Assembly: GCA_965145485.1 (NCBI GenBank)
Contig: CBCTCU010000003.1
Span: forward strand, 62,001-126,000
Reading direction: 5' to 3'
Source: CABQCM01 sp965145485
GTDB taxonomy: Bacteria; Bacillota; Clostridia; Oscillospirales; Acutalibacteraceae
Length of the DNA stretch: 64,000 bases
The translations under genes and the position numbers were made by a program. Shown one piece after another: positions 26,125 through 35,166 of the stretch (its first letter is position 1; each line of letters starts with the position of its first letter). The notes beneath the pieces were generated by a model, which searched no databases, was not told the DNA's origin, and saw nothing but the letters and a program-made list of their open reading frames with translations.

Positions 26125-27363
26125 TTACTGCTGATCCTTGGGATCGGTATCCTGCGTTTGGTCACCCTTCTGCTTCTTTTTGGCGAACATCGGGACGACC
26201 GCCACCACAATCACGGCTACGATGGCAATGCCGAGCACAATCCACACAATGGCGCTGATTCCCTCGTCGCCCGTCTTTGGATTGTTTCCGCTTTGGCTCA
26301 GGGCCGAGGCGGGGGTAGAGGCAACCGAATTCTGGCTCTCCATCTGGCTGCTCTGCCCATCGCTGATATTTTCCTCGCTGACGGTCGAGTTACCGTCCTC
26401 CTGCTCGTTTTCGAGGGTCATGGCAACCAGGAAGGACCGCTGTGCCTGATAATCCTGCAACGCCATTATCGCCTGATAGGTCGACATCTGATCGGGGGCG
26501 AACGGCCACTGTCCCTCCACGCGGTCCTCCTGGAACCAGAAGCCGCCGCCAGCGTCCTGGCAAGCAAGCAGCGCGTTTATACTAGCGTCCCATTTGGCAT
26601 CGGCCATATCTTCGCCCGCCGCAATCAGGCCAAGGATGGCATAGGCCTGGGAGCAGGCATTGGGAGAGTCATACATGCCCTCCCCGACGAAATAGCCGGT
26701 ATCCTGAAGGGTGGACTGGATAAAGGCCGCCGCGCTGTCGACTGCCCCGGCCGCCGCGCTGCAGCCGTTTGCCTCAGCAGCCGCGAGGCCGAGCAGGACC
26801 ATACCGGTGGTATCCACGTTCCCCTCTTCGCCGTAATCGTTGTACCCTCCATCCGCCTTGGCCTGCGCGGTGATGGCCGCGATCGCCTTATCGCAGTCAA
26901 AGCTTACCTCCACGCCGTTGGCGCGGGCGGCAAGCAGAGCCAGCACCGAATAGGAGGTGTTGGTCACCAGCTGGGTCTCGCCGCGCACAAAAGCGCCGCT
27001 GTCATCCTGCATGGCCGCTAGCTCGCTCGCCAAAGAGGAAGCATCCTTATCCAATAAAATGTACGCAATTATTTTCTTAGCGTAATCGCTGGGCAAGCTC
27101 TGCTCTGTCAGCGCAGGCCCCTCGGACAGCATAAACTGGTACTGCGCGTCGTCGGCCTTGCCAGCCTGAACCACGCAAATCGTTTCCCACACGTCGGCTA
27201 CCAGATCCCCATTGGCAAAGGATGGAGCCAGCTCGGTGCGATAATAATCCAACGCCTTCGCAATCGGCTCATCCACCTGGACCGCCGCCGTAGAACCAAG
27301 CGCCATCACCGCGCTAAGCAGCAGCGCGAACACCAGGCATAGACTTTGTTTCATCCGTTTCAT
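26125..27363 (-). CDS. Secreted, membrane-anchored alpha/alpha-toroid (prenyltransferase-like) repeat protein
   Basis: Encodes 412 residues; ATG 27363 is 9 bases after AAAGGAG. The signal peptide LCLVFALLLSAVMALGSTAA is followed by an alpha/alpha-toroid of the squalene-cyclase/prenyltransferase type, with repeat motifs such as ADGGYNDYGEEGNVDTTGMV, SQAYAILGLIAAG and DAGGGFWFQED. A Ser/Gln-rich linker, a C-terminal membrane span (IVWIVLGIAIVAVIVVAVV) and a Lys-rich tail follow, so it is anchored with the toroid outside. Similar toroids occur in cobalamin-binding and complement-like proteins, where they bind ligands. No catalytic residues are evident; a ligand-binding role is a guess. Confidence 0.75.
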   Translation of the reverse strand: MKRMKQSLCLVFALLLSAVMALGSTAAVQVDEPIAKALDYYRTELAPSFANGDLVADVWETICVVQAGKADDAQYQFMLSEGPALTEQSLPSDYAKKIIAYILLDKDASSLASELAAMQDDSGAFVRGETQLVTNTSYSVLALLAARANGVEVSFDCDKAIAAITAQAKADGGYNDYGEEGNVDTTGMVLLGLAAAEANGCSAAAGAVDSAAAFIQSTLQDTGYFVGEGMYDSPNACSQAYAILGLIAAGEDMADAKWDASINALLACQDAGGGFWFQEDRVEGQWPFAPDQMSTYQAIMALQDYQAQRSFLVAMTLENEQEDGNSTVSEENISDGQSSQMESQNSVASTPASALSQSGNNPKTGDEGISAIVWIVLGIAIVAVIVVAVVPMFAKKKQKGDQTQDTDPKDQQ

Positions 27364-27398
27364 CGTTGTTATCTCCTTTGTACGTCGAGTCTGAACCG

Positions 27399-27427
27399 AT
27401 TATATTCTCTTTTTGCTCCAATTTCAA
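27399..27427 (-). promoter_or_regulatory. Promoter of the toroid protein gene
   Basis: On the minus strand TTGAAA, a 17-base spacer and TATAAT, in the short gap after the phosphohexomutase stop. Confidence 0.75.
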
Positions 27428-27444
27428 CCCGCTAGCGCAATGAT

Positions 27445-29154
27445 TCAAGACAAAAAAACATCCATGTCGGCCAAAAGCCGGTCGGCCATATCCTGCGCCT
27501 GAGGACGGTCGCGGCCCACTGCCGTAATGTATGCCTTGATTTTCGGCTCGGTGCCAGAGGGGCGGACAATAACGCTCCCCCCGTTTTCCAACCGGTATTG
27601 CAGCACCTCGGAGCGGGGCAAGGCAATGGCGCTTTCTTCCCCGGTTTCCAGATTCATCTCCACCGATTTGCCATAGTCGAGCACGGCGACGACCTCCTCC
27701 CCGCCCAGCCTGGCCGGCGGCTTGTCGCGCAGGGAAGCCATCAGGTCGTTCATATGCTGCATACCCGCCTCGCCCTCGCAGGTATAGCTGCGCTGCGTGC
27801 AAAGCACCATGCCGTGCTCGCGGTAGAGCGCCTCGAGCACATCCACCAGCGTTTTGCCCTGCGCCTTATAATACGAAGCCATTTCACAGATGAGCATGGA
27901 GGCCACCACCGCGTCTTTGTCGCGGACATATCCCCCGGCCAAATAACCATAGCTTTCCTCAAAGCCAAAGACAAAGCGGTTCTCCTGCCCCTTGTCCTCC
28001 AGCAGTGCAATCTGCTCCCCAATGTATTTGAACCCGGTCAGCACGTCGATGACCTGGCAGCCATACTTGGAAGCGACGCGGTCAGCCAGCGGCGAGGTGA
28101 CGATCGTCTTAACCGCCACGGGGTTTTGAGGCAGGGTGCCGTTCTCCTGGCGGCCGGCCAGAATGTAGTTGAGCAGCATGGCCCCGACGTCGTTGCCGGT
28201 CAACAGGCGGTATTCCCCCTCGTGCAGCACGGCAATCCCAACACGGTCGCAGTCGGGGTCGGTGGCCAACAGCAGGTCGGCCCTCGGCTGCATCCCCTCC
28301 GCCAGAGCAATGGCCTGCTCAAAGGCCTGCCGGATCTCGGGATTGGGATAAGGGCAGGTTGGAAAATTGCCGTCGGGCGACTCCTGTGCGGGCACCACCG
28401 TGACATGCTCGCACCCAATGCGTTTTAGTATCGCCCGGACCGGGCGGTTGCCGGTTCCGTTGAGAGGCGTATACACTACCTTTAAGTCGGCCTCAACCGG
28501 CCGCACCGAGCAACCCTGCACCGCGTCGAGGTAGGCATGGATCATCTCATCCGGCACAAAGGCGATCTTCCCCTCGGCCACGGCCTGATGGAAGGGCATG
28601 GTTTTGGCGCCGCCGAACATGGCGACCCGATCCACAAAGGAAAGAACCTTGGCACTGTTTTCCACGCTGAGCTGGCAGCCGTCGCTGCCATACGCCTTAT
28701 ATCCGTTGTACTGCGCCGGGTTATGGCTGGCCGTGATGACGATACCGGCCTGGCAGCCGAGCTGGCGCACAGCGAAAGAGAGCATCGGGGTGGGCATCAG
28801 CTCGGCGTAAAGATGAACCTGGATACCGTTTGCTGCGAGCACGCAGGCAGCCTCCCGGGCAAACAGCTCGGATTTGTTGCGGCTATCAAAGGCAATGGCC
28901 ACTTTGCCCTCCGGCGAGAGTGATTTTACATAATCCGCCAGCCCCTGCGTCGCCTTGCGGACGGTGTAGACATTCATACGGTTGGTGCCCGCGCCAATGA
29001 CGCCGCGCAGGCCGGCCGTGCCAAATTCCAGCTCTTTATAAAACCGGTCGGCGATCTCCTCCGGCTGATTTTGTATGACCTTAAGCTCATCCTGTAAATC
29101 AGGATCATCGACGGCCTTTTGCATCCACTCGTCGTATAAGGCTGTAATGTCCAA
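27445..29154 (-). CDS. pgcA: Phospho-sugar mutase (phosphoglucomutase/phosphomannomutase)
   Basis: Encodes 569 residues from a TTG at 29154, about 10 bases after AAAGGA. The four-domain alpha-D-phosphohexomutase fold is complete. Active-site serine loop is GIVITASHNPAQYNGYKAYG near residue 140. The metal loop is LLATDPDCDRVGIAV near 300, the sugar-binding loop VFGFEESYGYLAGGYVRDKD near 395, and the phosphate loop VIVRPSGTEPKIKAY near 530. It interconverts glucose-1-P and glucose-6-P (possibly mannose phosphates), supplying the glg operon further right. Confidence 0.93.
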   Translation of the reverse strand: MDITALYDEWMQKAVDDPDLQDELKVIQNQPEEIADRFYKELEFGTAGLRGVIGAGTNRMNVYTVRKATQGLADYVKSLSPEGKVAIAFDSRNKSELFAREAACVLAANGIQVHLYAELMPTPMLSFAVRQLGCQAGIVITASHNPAQYNGYKAYGSDGCQLSVENSAKVLSFVDRVAMFGGAKTMPFHQAVAEGKIAFVPDEMIHAYLDAVQGCSVRPVEADLKVVYTPLNGTGNRPVRAILKRIGCEHVTVVPAQESPDGNFPTCPYPNPEIRQAFEQAIALAEGMQPRADLLLATDPDCDRVGIAVLHEGEYRLLTGNDVGAMLLNYILAGRQENGTLPQNPVAVKTIVTSPLADRVASKYGCQVIDVLTGFKYIGEQIALLEDKGQENRFVFGFEESYGYLAGGYVRDKDAVVASMLICEMASYYKAQGKTLVDVLEALYREHGMVLCTQRSYTCEGEAGMQHMNDLMASLRDKPPARLGGEEVVAVLDYGKSVEMNLETGEESAIALPRSEVLQYRLENGGSVIVRPSGTEPKIKAYITAVGRDRPQAQDMADRLLADMDVFLS

Positions 29155-29327
29155 TGCTGCAACATCCTTTCTTTACATGATCCGATATTAACTTTTGGGC
29201 CCCGTCGGATTTCCCTGCTAACCGTCGCCCCGCGCCGAACGAGCGCGACACCAGAACCCCGGCCAGAGCGTCCACACGATGGATTATTTCCTGACGCCCC
29301 CTTGACCATGCAGGAAAACTTAACCAT

Positions 29328-29356
29328 ATGATACCCTGACAAAGACGGCTTGTCAA
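29328..29356 (-). promoter_or_regulatory. Promoter of the phosphohexomutase gene
   Basis: On the minus strand TTGACA, a 17-base spacer and TATCAT, in the gap between the histidine phosphatase and the mutase. Confidence 0.75.
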
Positions 29357-29384
29357 GACTGCGCTGCGCCACACGTATCGCGCC

Positions 29385-30113
29385 TTATTTAGGAGAAGCA
29401 TCGGATGGAGTATCCTCCGCAGAGCGTAAGGCATCATCCGCATTGTGAGCCGCTGCGCGGAAGGTATCCAGGATTCTGGATTCCTCCCGATCCTCCGGCG
29501 CGCCGGCTGGAAGCAACTGCGTCACCTCGGCTTTGCCAACCCGCATCCAGATGCCCGGCGTAACCCGCAAGGTGTAGCCTCTGCCGTTGCCGCACATCCA
29601 ATCGTAGAATTCCCGTTCCGGCAACCCGTATGCCCATAAAATGCAACAAATTACACCGCCATGCGCGCAAACAACCGCATCGGTCATCCCGGTTTTCATC
29701 AGCCCCTCGACCATTTTTTCAAAGGCGGCGGTACACCGGGCGACAAACTGCTCGGTGCTCTCCCCGCCCGGCGGCGCGGCCTTGACCCCGCCGTCCAGCC
29801 AAGCTGAGAAGCGCGGATCATCGGCCAGCTCGGCCGCTGTTTTGGTCTCGTACTCGCCAAAATCGCATTCCCGAAAGTCATCCACCACAATCGGCCGGCA
29901 GTCGGGATACAGGATTTCCGCCGTTTGCAGGCAGCGCTTCAGCGGGCTGGAAAACACCACCGGCGCGGTAGGATAGTCCGCGCTCTCTTTGAGATGGTGC
30001 AACTGCTTTATACCCTCTGTTGTTAAAGGCAAATCGGTGCTACCGATGTATTGCCCCTGGGCGTTGCCCATGGTTTGGCCGTGCCGGATCAGGTGAATTC
30101 GATAGGTTTTCAT
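29385..30113 (-). CDS. Histidine phosphatase family protein
   Basis: Encodes 242 residues from the ATG at 30113, 5 bases after GGGGGAG; a longer frame adds six unlikely residues. The phosphohistidine motif is LIRHGQTMGNAQG near residue 8. An Arg in FSSPLKRCLQTAEIL, the Glu of FGEYETKTAAEL and the second His in AVVCAHGGVICCIL complete the active site. It resembles CobC/GpmB-type phosphatases. The substrate is not clear; no cobalamin genes are near. The C-terminal 40 residues are an acidic low-complexity extension. It is 14 bases downstream of the PLC-like gene. Confidence 0.85.
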   Translation of the reverse strand: MKTYRIHLIRHGQTMGNAQGQYIGSTDLPLTTEGIKQLHHLKESADYPTAPVVFSSPLKRCLQTAEILYPDCRPIVVDDFRECDFGEYETKTAAELADDPRFSAWLDGGVKAAPPGGESTEQFVARCTAAFEKMVEGLMKTGMTDAVVCAHGGVICCILWAYGLPEREFYDWMCGNGRGYTLRVTPGIWMRVGKAEVTQLLPAGAPEDREESRILDTFRAAAHNADDALRSAEDTPSDASPK

Positions 30114-30127
30114 TCTGGCTCCCCCAG

Positions 30128-30805
30128 TCAAACTGGAATATTATATAATGTGTACGTTTTTGCCCATTGTGTAATTTGATCAGCCGCTTGATCCACGAAG
30201 GAATCCATTTGCTGCTCCGATAGATATGGATACTCCCGATTCAAATTGCTTCTTTTTTGGCCGTAAAAGTCTGCAATATAAGCCCTTTTTTGATCAAAAG
30301 CATCGGTTGTAAAAATATCCATATAGGTATTCACAAAGCCAACCGCCTTCTGATACACTTGCCATGCACGAAAGCCCGGATTTTTTGAAAGGAACAAAAA
30401 GTCCAGATCATACCAGTCGGCTTTCATCTTTCGTGTAAATTCCTTTTTATCCTCCGCATCCTCTTGGCCGTGCTTTTGCCTGCAAGGCGCAACAACCCAT
30501 TCGTCCCATAGAATATCGGTCATGAGATGGGTCAGATAGCCGAAATAAAAAGAAAGCTGTGGATGAGAATAGCTTTTTTGCTGTTCCTTTGTAAAATATA
30601 GATCGATATACCGCCGGCACTGCACCCCATTCTCTTCATCTTGAAAATGCGTAACATGGGACGGCGGCTCATAACAACTCCAATCTTCATTGGGTACGCC
30701 GCTGTCGGGCGCAAGGCTTCCCACGATAAACTCCCTTTCCTGTAAGCCATAGAATTGTTTGAATAGAGACTCCGCAATTCGCAAGTGCGCCATCCAGGTT
30801 GCCAT
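30128..30805 (-). CDS. Zinc-dependent phospholipase C-like protein
   Basis: Encodes 225 residues. The Zn_dep_PLPC pattern is visible: MAHLRIAESLF at the start, FIVGSLAPDSGVPN near residue 26, PSHVTHFQDEE near 47, and FGYLTHLMTDILWDEWV near 87. The His and Asp residues are those expected to bind metal. It lacks a signal peptide, so it is unlikely to be a secreted toxin and is more probably a cytoplasmic metal-dependent hydrolase. It is first in a two-gene operon with the histidine phosphatase and divergent from an XRE regulator. Confidence 0.75.
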   Translation of the reverse strand: MATWMAHLRIAESLFKQFYGLQEREFIVGSLAPDSGVPNEDWSCYEPPSHVTHFQDEENGVQCRRYIDLYFTKEQQKSYSHPQLSFYFGYLTHLMTDILWDEWVVAPCRQKHGQEDAEDKKEFTRKMKADWYDLDFLFLSKNPGFRAWQVYQKAVGFVNTYMDIFTTDAFDQKRAYIADFYGQKRSNLNREYPYLSEQQMDSFVDQAADQITQWAKTYTLYNIPV

Positions 30806-30839
30806 GGATGGATTCCTCCCCGCTCTCGATTCTTTTTGC

Positions 30840-30868
30840 TTTACAATTCCCCGGTTCTATCGTATACT
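30840..30868 (+). promoter_or_regulatory. Promoter of the XRE regulator, with overlapping repeats
   Basis: TTTACA, a 17-base spacer and TATACT. The direct repeat TATCGTATA occurs at 30858-30866 (over the -10) and again at 30877-30885, with a small inverted repeat GTATA/TATAC between. This is a candidate autoregulatory operator for the regulator encoded downstream. Confidence 0.65.
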
Positions 30869-30908
30869 GTTATACATATCGTATATTTTTGAATCGAGGC
30901 GAACCGGT

Positions 30909-31622
30909 GTGAACCACAGCTTTCCCCGCATCATCACTCTGCTGCGAAAAGAAAAGGGCCTCTCGCAAAAATCCGCTGCCGAACAGCTCGGCATTTCCCA
31001 AGCTCTGTTGTCACATTACGAAAAAGGCGTGAGGGAATGCGGCCTGGACTTTGTCGTACGCATCGCCGATTTTTACGACGTATCCACCGACTATCTGCTC
31101 GGCCGAACCCCAAACCGGCACAACCATCCCATGTCGCTCGCTCTGGGGCCGGACGTGCCGACCGCCCAAAGCGTCTCTCCCCTTCTGGCCAGCCGCCAAA
31201 GGATCATCGACTCGCTGGTTGTGATCTACGACCTTCTCGACCGGGCCAAAAACCGCGCCGCCTCGCAGGAAGCGGTTACCTTTCTTTCCTGCGCGATCTA
31301 TCGCGTCGTCCGGCAGCTGGCCGCCCATTTCCCAGAGCCGGGCGAGGCCGATCTGTCCACCATCGCCCCCGATTTGGCGCGGGCGATGGCCACAGCAGCT
31401 ATGGAAATGAGCGAGGCCCACATGACGCAGTCGCTGCAAAATTCGGCGGGCGATCAGGCAAGGCTGTTTCCGCTCACGTCGCGCGTCCTGACCGAGCGCT
31501 ATCCTGCCCACGCGCCCGGGCTGCTCAATCTCATGGTGGTTACCGAGGGGCTATTTGCATCCAAAAAGAAGGAAAAAGGAAGCGACAAGCCTCTCGCATG
31601 CGGCCCTACAGCCAAGCCTTAA
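30909..31622 (+). CDS. XRE-family transcriptional regulator
   Basis: Encodes 237 residues from a GTG at 30909, 9 bases after GAGG. The N-terminal HTH_3 domain (residues 1-60) reads ITLLRKEKGLSQKSAAEQLG, then ISQALLSHYEKGVRECGLDF and VRIADFYDVSTDYLLGRTP, the classical arrangement. The C-terminal part (90-190) is helical, with no known ligand domain; it may mediate dimerisation. It is divergent from the PLC-like/phosphatase pair and might control it. The repeats over its own promoter suggest autoregulation. Confidence 0.85.
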   Translation: MNHSFPRIITLLRKEKGLSQKSAAEQLGISQALLSHYEKGVRECGLDFVVRIADFYDVSTDYLLGRTPNRHNHPMSLALGPDVPTAQSVSPLLASRQRIIDSLVVIYDLLDRAKNRAASQEAVTFLSCAIYRVVRQLAAHFPEPGEADLSTIAPDLARAMATAAMEMSEAHMTQSLQNSAGDQARLFPLTSRVLTERYPAHAPGLLNLMVVTEGLFASKKKEKGSDKPLACGPTAKP

Positions 31623-32169
31623 CCGGCCCGGATGACGACCGGCCCTTTTGCACAAAGGCAAAGAGCGCTAGGAACCCGTTTCGCGTTGCCCATCGCGCCC
31701 ACCATAGCGCATCCATTGCAGCACGGCCCGCCGCCCTTAGAGGAGATGCTCCGGCCAAGTTTCGCGAAGTATCCCAAACCGTGTTCGCCGGTCGGTCACT
31801 TGGGATAGGCGCCCGGAGGCTGGTGATGGACAGGGCGGCCCATACCGGTCGTTTGCAGGTAAATGGATGCCGAGCGCCGTGCAACACAGGCCGTGAATTG
31901 GTTGACATACCACATCGTGGCCGCGTTATCGGTTCGGTCACCCACCGGGCAAACGGCCCTTATTCCAGCAACATCCGCGGATAAAGCGATGGTGCGATTG
32001 CCTGTCCCGCCAATCCAGTCCGGTGATCGATACAAAAAGAAAAACGCCCCGCCAAAAGCCTTGGCTTTTATGGCGGGGTATGTTTTTGCCGAAACCAGAC
32101 GCAATGGAACCTTCCACTCGGTTTCACGCTATGAAGGGAAGGTCCATCCGCCAATCTCCAACCCCGGCT
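31623..32169. other. Intergenic region between convergent genes
   Basis: No credible gene across about 550 bases. The only clear signal is the terminator at 32046-32077. Confidence 0.5.
32046..32077. terminator. Bidirectional terminator
   Basis: CCCCGCCAAAAGCC and GGCTTTTATGGCGGGG arms. The minus strand continues CGTTTTTC and the plus strand TATGTTTTT. It lies between the XRE gene (plus) and upp (minus). Confidence 0.8.
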
Positions 32170-32802
32170 TTATTTGGTGCCAAAGATACGATCGCCGGCG
32201 TCGCCCAAACCCGGGACGATATAGGAGTGCTCATTGAGCTTTTCATCCATTGAGGCGGCATAAACCGGCACGTCGGGATGGGCCTCGCAAAAGGCTTTCA
32301 TCCCCTCGGGCGCCGATATAATGCACATAAACTTGATGCTGCGCGGATTGCGCTTTTTAATCTGGCCGACCGCATCAATCGCCGATCCCCCGGTTGCGAG
32401 CATGGGATCGAGCACGATGACGTCCCGCTCGGGGATATCCTTTGGCAATTTACAATAATACTCGACCGGCTTGAGGGTGTCGGGGTCGCGATACAGGCCG
32501 ATATGCCCCACCCTTGCGGCGGGCAAGAGGTTGAGCACGCCGTCCACCATGCCGAGCCCCGCGCGCAGGATGGGCACAAAAGCCAGCTTTCTGCCCGCAA
32601 TCACCTTGGTGCGCGCTACCGAAACCGGGGTTTCGACCTCCACCTCCTTGAGGGGGAGATCGCGCGTAGCCTCATAACACATGAGCATGGATATCTCGCC
32701 TACCAGCTCGCGAAACTCCTTGGAACCAGTGTGCTTGTCCCGCAGCAGGGTCAATTTGTGCTGGATCAGAGGATGGTTGACAATTTGCACTTCCACTTTC
32801 AT
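32170..32802 (-). CDS. upp: Uracil phosphoribosyltransferase
   Basis: Encodes 210 residues from the second of two adjacent ATGs (32802), which fits AAGGGG better. UPRT motifs: HPLIQHKLTLLRDKHTGSKE near residue 10, KLAFVPILRAGLGMVDGVL near 74, the PRPP loop VIVLDPMLATGGSAIDAV near 128, and the uracil-binding IVPGLGDAGDRIFGTK at the end. It salvages uracil to UMP. It is the last gene of the fhs-tsaE-tsaB-rpiB-upp run, 63 bases after rpiB, an order often seen in Clostridia. Confidence 0.97.
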   Translation of the reverse strand: MKVEVQIVNHPLIQHKLTLLRDKHTGSKEFRELVGEISMLMCYEATRDLPLKEVEVETPVSVARTKVIAGRKLAFVPILRAGLGMVDGVLNLLPAARVGHIGLYRDPDTLKPVEYYCKLPKDIPERDVIVLDPMLATGGSAIDAVGQIKKRNPRSIKFMCIISAPEGMKAFCEAHPDVPVYAASMDEKLNEHSYIVPGLGDAGDRIFGTK

Positions 32803-32865
32803 CATGCCCCTTCCCGATCCGCCAAGCCGACAGATCGAATCAATTTTGAATGGATCGAAACCGCC

Positions 32866-33312
32866 TTATTTCAGCCTGCCCTCTTCAATCGCGCTGATCT
32901 TGGCAACACGATTGGCATGGCGGCCGCCCTCATACTGGGTGTTCAAAAACAGCTCCACCAGCTCGCTTGCCACCCCCGGGCCAATCACACGGCCGCCCAG
33001 GCAGAGGATGTTGGCGTCATTGTGCAGGCGGGTGTATTTCACGCTGTAATGGTCGGAGCAGCATGCGGCGCGGATTCCCTTGACCTTGTTCGCCGCCATC
33101 GACATCCCGATGCCGGTGCCGCAGACCAGCAGGCCCTTATCGCATTCCCCCTTGGCAACGCTCTCAGCCACCGGCAGGGCGATGTCGGGGTAATCGACCG
33201 ATTTGCACTCGGTAATCCCAAAATTCTTATAGGCGATGCCCTTTTCGTCCAGATAGGCGATAATCTCCTGCATGAGGTCAAATCCGCCGTGATCGCATCC
33301 AATTGCCAGCAT
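32866..33312 (-). CDS. rpiB: Ribose-5-phosphate isomerase B
   Basis: Encodes 148 residues. RpiB signature: IGCDHGGFDLMQEI with the phosphate/substrate Asp and His, the catalytic Cys in LLVCGTGIGMSMAANKV near residue 65, and RLHNDANILCLGGRVIG near 97. It interconverts ribose-5-P and ribulose-5-P in the non-oxidative pentose pathway. The start lies 6 bases after the tsaB stop, so they are cotranscribed. Family length is normal. Confidence 0.96.
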   Translation of the reverse strand: MLAIGCDHGGFDLMQEIIAYLDEKGIAYKNFGITECKSVDYPDIALPVAESVAKGECDKGLLVCGTGIGMSMAANKVKGIRAACCSDHYSVKYTRLHNDANILCLGGRVIGPGVASELVELFLNTQYEGGRHANRVAKISAIEEGRLK

Positions 33313-33318
33313 ACAAAA

Positions 33319-34107
33319 TCACTCTTCTTTCTCTGATCGTTGTTTTTTGAGATCGCGCTCGGCCTGCGGCAGCCTCAGATAGACAGGCTGCAAATCGCAG
33401 GCTTCCTGCTCTTCCCCGGCCTGAAACCGGGCCTGCGCCGCCAACGCCACCCCATAGGCCCGCTGGTAACGGCTTCCTTCGGGCGCGAGACGGCAATCGA
33501 TCTCAGCTTTCTCAAAAGCATTATAGCACAAAGCTGCGCCGTCGCCAACCAGATAGGGGCATTCTTTTAAAAATTTTAACTCCTCACCGAGGCTTTCGAG
33601 CGAAAGGGCGCGATCCTCGCACCGCCGCACCGGCGCGGCCAACGTACCGACCGCCGCGTTGCCAACCGTACGGAGGGGAGCCCCTTTCGATCCAAGGGGG
33701 AGATCAAACAGGGCGTTGTACACCTGCGAGCAGCGCGCGTCCATCACGGGGCAGAGCACAAACCGCCCTGCCGCATCAACGCTCTGTAGCATGGCCGCGG
33801 TCTGCCATGCCATTGCCTCCAGAGTGGATATGCCCGCGCAGGGCCGCCCCAATGCCTGCGCCATGCCCTTGACCGCCGCCACGCCGATGCGCACACCGGT
33901 GAAGGAGCCTGGGCCGCTGGAAACGGCAAAGCCATCCACCTGATCCAACATCAGGCAGGCCGAGCGCAGCAGGCTTTCGGCCATGGGCATCAGGGTCTGG
34001 CTATGGGTAAGGCGAACGTTGATAAAGGATTCGGCCAACAGCCGGTCTTCCTCCACCAAAGCGACGCTGGCCGACACAGCCGAGCACTCCAAGGCCATAA
34101 TGATCAT
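33319..34107 (-). CDS. tsaB: tRNA threonylcarbamoyladenosine biosynthesis protein TsaB
   Basis: Encodes 262 residues from the ATG at 34107 (MIIMALECSAVSASVALVEE). The ASKHA fold shows the N-terminal phosphate motif, RLTHSQTLMPMAESLL near residue 33, and VDGFAVSSGPGSFTGVRIGVAAV near 60. TsaB is the scaffolding partner of TsaD, TsaE and TsaC in making t6A37 of ANN-decoding tRNAs. The C-terminal 100 residues are variable, as in the family. It is separated from tsaE by an unusual 593-base gap. Confidence 0.93.
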   Translation of the reverse strand: MIIMALECSAVSASVALVEEDRLLAESFINVRLTHSQTLMPMAESLLRSACLMLDQVDGFAVSSGPGSFTGVRIGVAAVKGMAQALGRPCAGISTLEAMAWQTAAMLQSVDAAGRFVLCPVMDARCSQVYNALFDLPLGSKGAPLRTVGNAAVGTLAAPVRRCEDRALSLESLGEELKFLKECPYLVGDGAALCYNAFEKAEIDCRLAPEGSRYQRAYGVALAAQARFQAGEEQEACDLQPVYLRLPQAERDLKKQRSEKEE

Positions 34108-34700
34108 ATACGGCTTCTCCTTCCCACGAAAACATTCTAAATGGCTGTATGTCCCCAGGCTTAACCCGACGCAGGGCAACGGGCCGGCCCGCAGCGGACG
34201 CCCCCTATATAGAGAGATGGAGGATGCTCGCTAAAGCCATTTTTCATCCGGGCAATCCCAAAAACCGGTTTGCAGCAGCGTCCGGCCGCTTGGCCGGATA
34301 CTCTATATCATCGTTTCCCCTTACGGGTGCCAGCCGGTTCGGCCGCCTCGCAGATAAGAGTAGGCCGCATTACCGTACCGGTTGGATGTCAGAGGGGCAC
34401 TCCTTCTATGTTGGCCTGGCCAACACTATAATCTAGCCCGGGCGAGGCGATACCGCGCCTGGATGCTACCAATCACGCGGCCGCACTGTTTCAGCCTTGC
34501 TGAATCGCACACATCCGCCACCATGTTATATCAACAGTTGTCGGAATGTGCAAGGCAGGCTCCGGGCACTGGATCAAGGCGACCGAAGGATAAAGGGGCT
34601 TTGATACTTCCAGTAATGCGATCAATCCCTGCGCGGGAAGGACGCGTACCCATTCTGGAACTATCCATCCGCTTCATCCGGCTGCGGCGCCGTACATCGG
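34108..34700. other. Long gap inside the tsa operon
   Basis: There is no convincing gene on either strand, although tsaE and tsaB are normally adjacent. The stretch has mixed composition, a palindrome GTTGGCC-T-GGCCAAC at about 34410-34424, and no recognisable RNA or insertion-sequence ends. Confidence 0.5.
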
Positions 34701-35141
34701 TCACAGCGGCTGACCTTCAAGGGATATCCCCAAAAGGTCAATGGCGCGATCCTCCATCGCGGCCGCACGGTGAAACTCAACCCGCAGGGCGTCCGCCGGA
34801 AGGGCCCTTTCAATGTGCTCGCTCCATTCGACCGCCAACACCCCTCCAAGGTCCAGATAGTCAAAAAAACCACAGGAGGCAAGGTCGCCCCAGCTCTCCA
34901 CCCGGTACATGTCAAAATGATACAGCGGCAGCCGGCCACCAAGGTATTCATGGACAATGGCAAAGGTTGGGGAGGAAACTTCCCCCTCAAACCCGAGCCC
35001 CCGCGCGAGCCCCCGCACGAAGGCCGTCTTACCCATCCCCATACCGCCGAACATGGCGACCACCCGGCCGTCGGTCAGCCTTTCGCCCAGCCGCTCTCCC
35101 AGCGCTTCGGTTTCCGACGGTGCGTGCGTGACAAAGCGCAT
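34701..35141 (-). CDS. tsaE: tRNA threonylcarbamoyladenosine biosynthesis ATPase TsaE
   Basis: Encodes 146 residues from the ATG at 35141 (MRFVTHAPSETEALG), preceded by AGGGGAGGTACC. The P-loop is VAMFGGMGMGKTAFVRGL near residue 32, and the switch-like SSPTFAIVHEY near 58 and YHFDMYRVES near 74 follow. Residues LDLGGVLAVEWSEHIE contain the conserved WSE. TsaE drives the t6A cycle by ATP hydrolysis with TsaB/TsaD. It starts 25 bases downstream of fhs. Confidence 0.95.
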   Translation of the reverse strand: MRFVTHAPSETEALGERLGERLTDGRVVAMFGGMGMGKTAFVRGLARGLGFEGEVSSPTFAIVHEYLGGRLPLYHFDMYRVESWGDLASCGFFDYLDLGGVLAVEWSEHIERALPADALRVEFHRAAAMEDRAIDLLGISLEGQPL

Positions 35142-35166
35142 GGTACCTCCCCTTTCTGGCATACGG

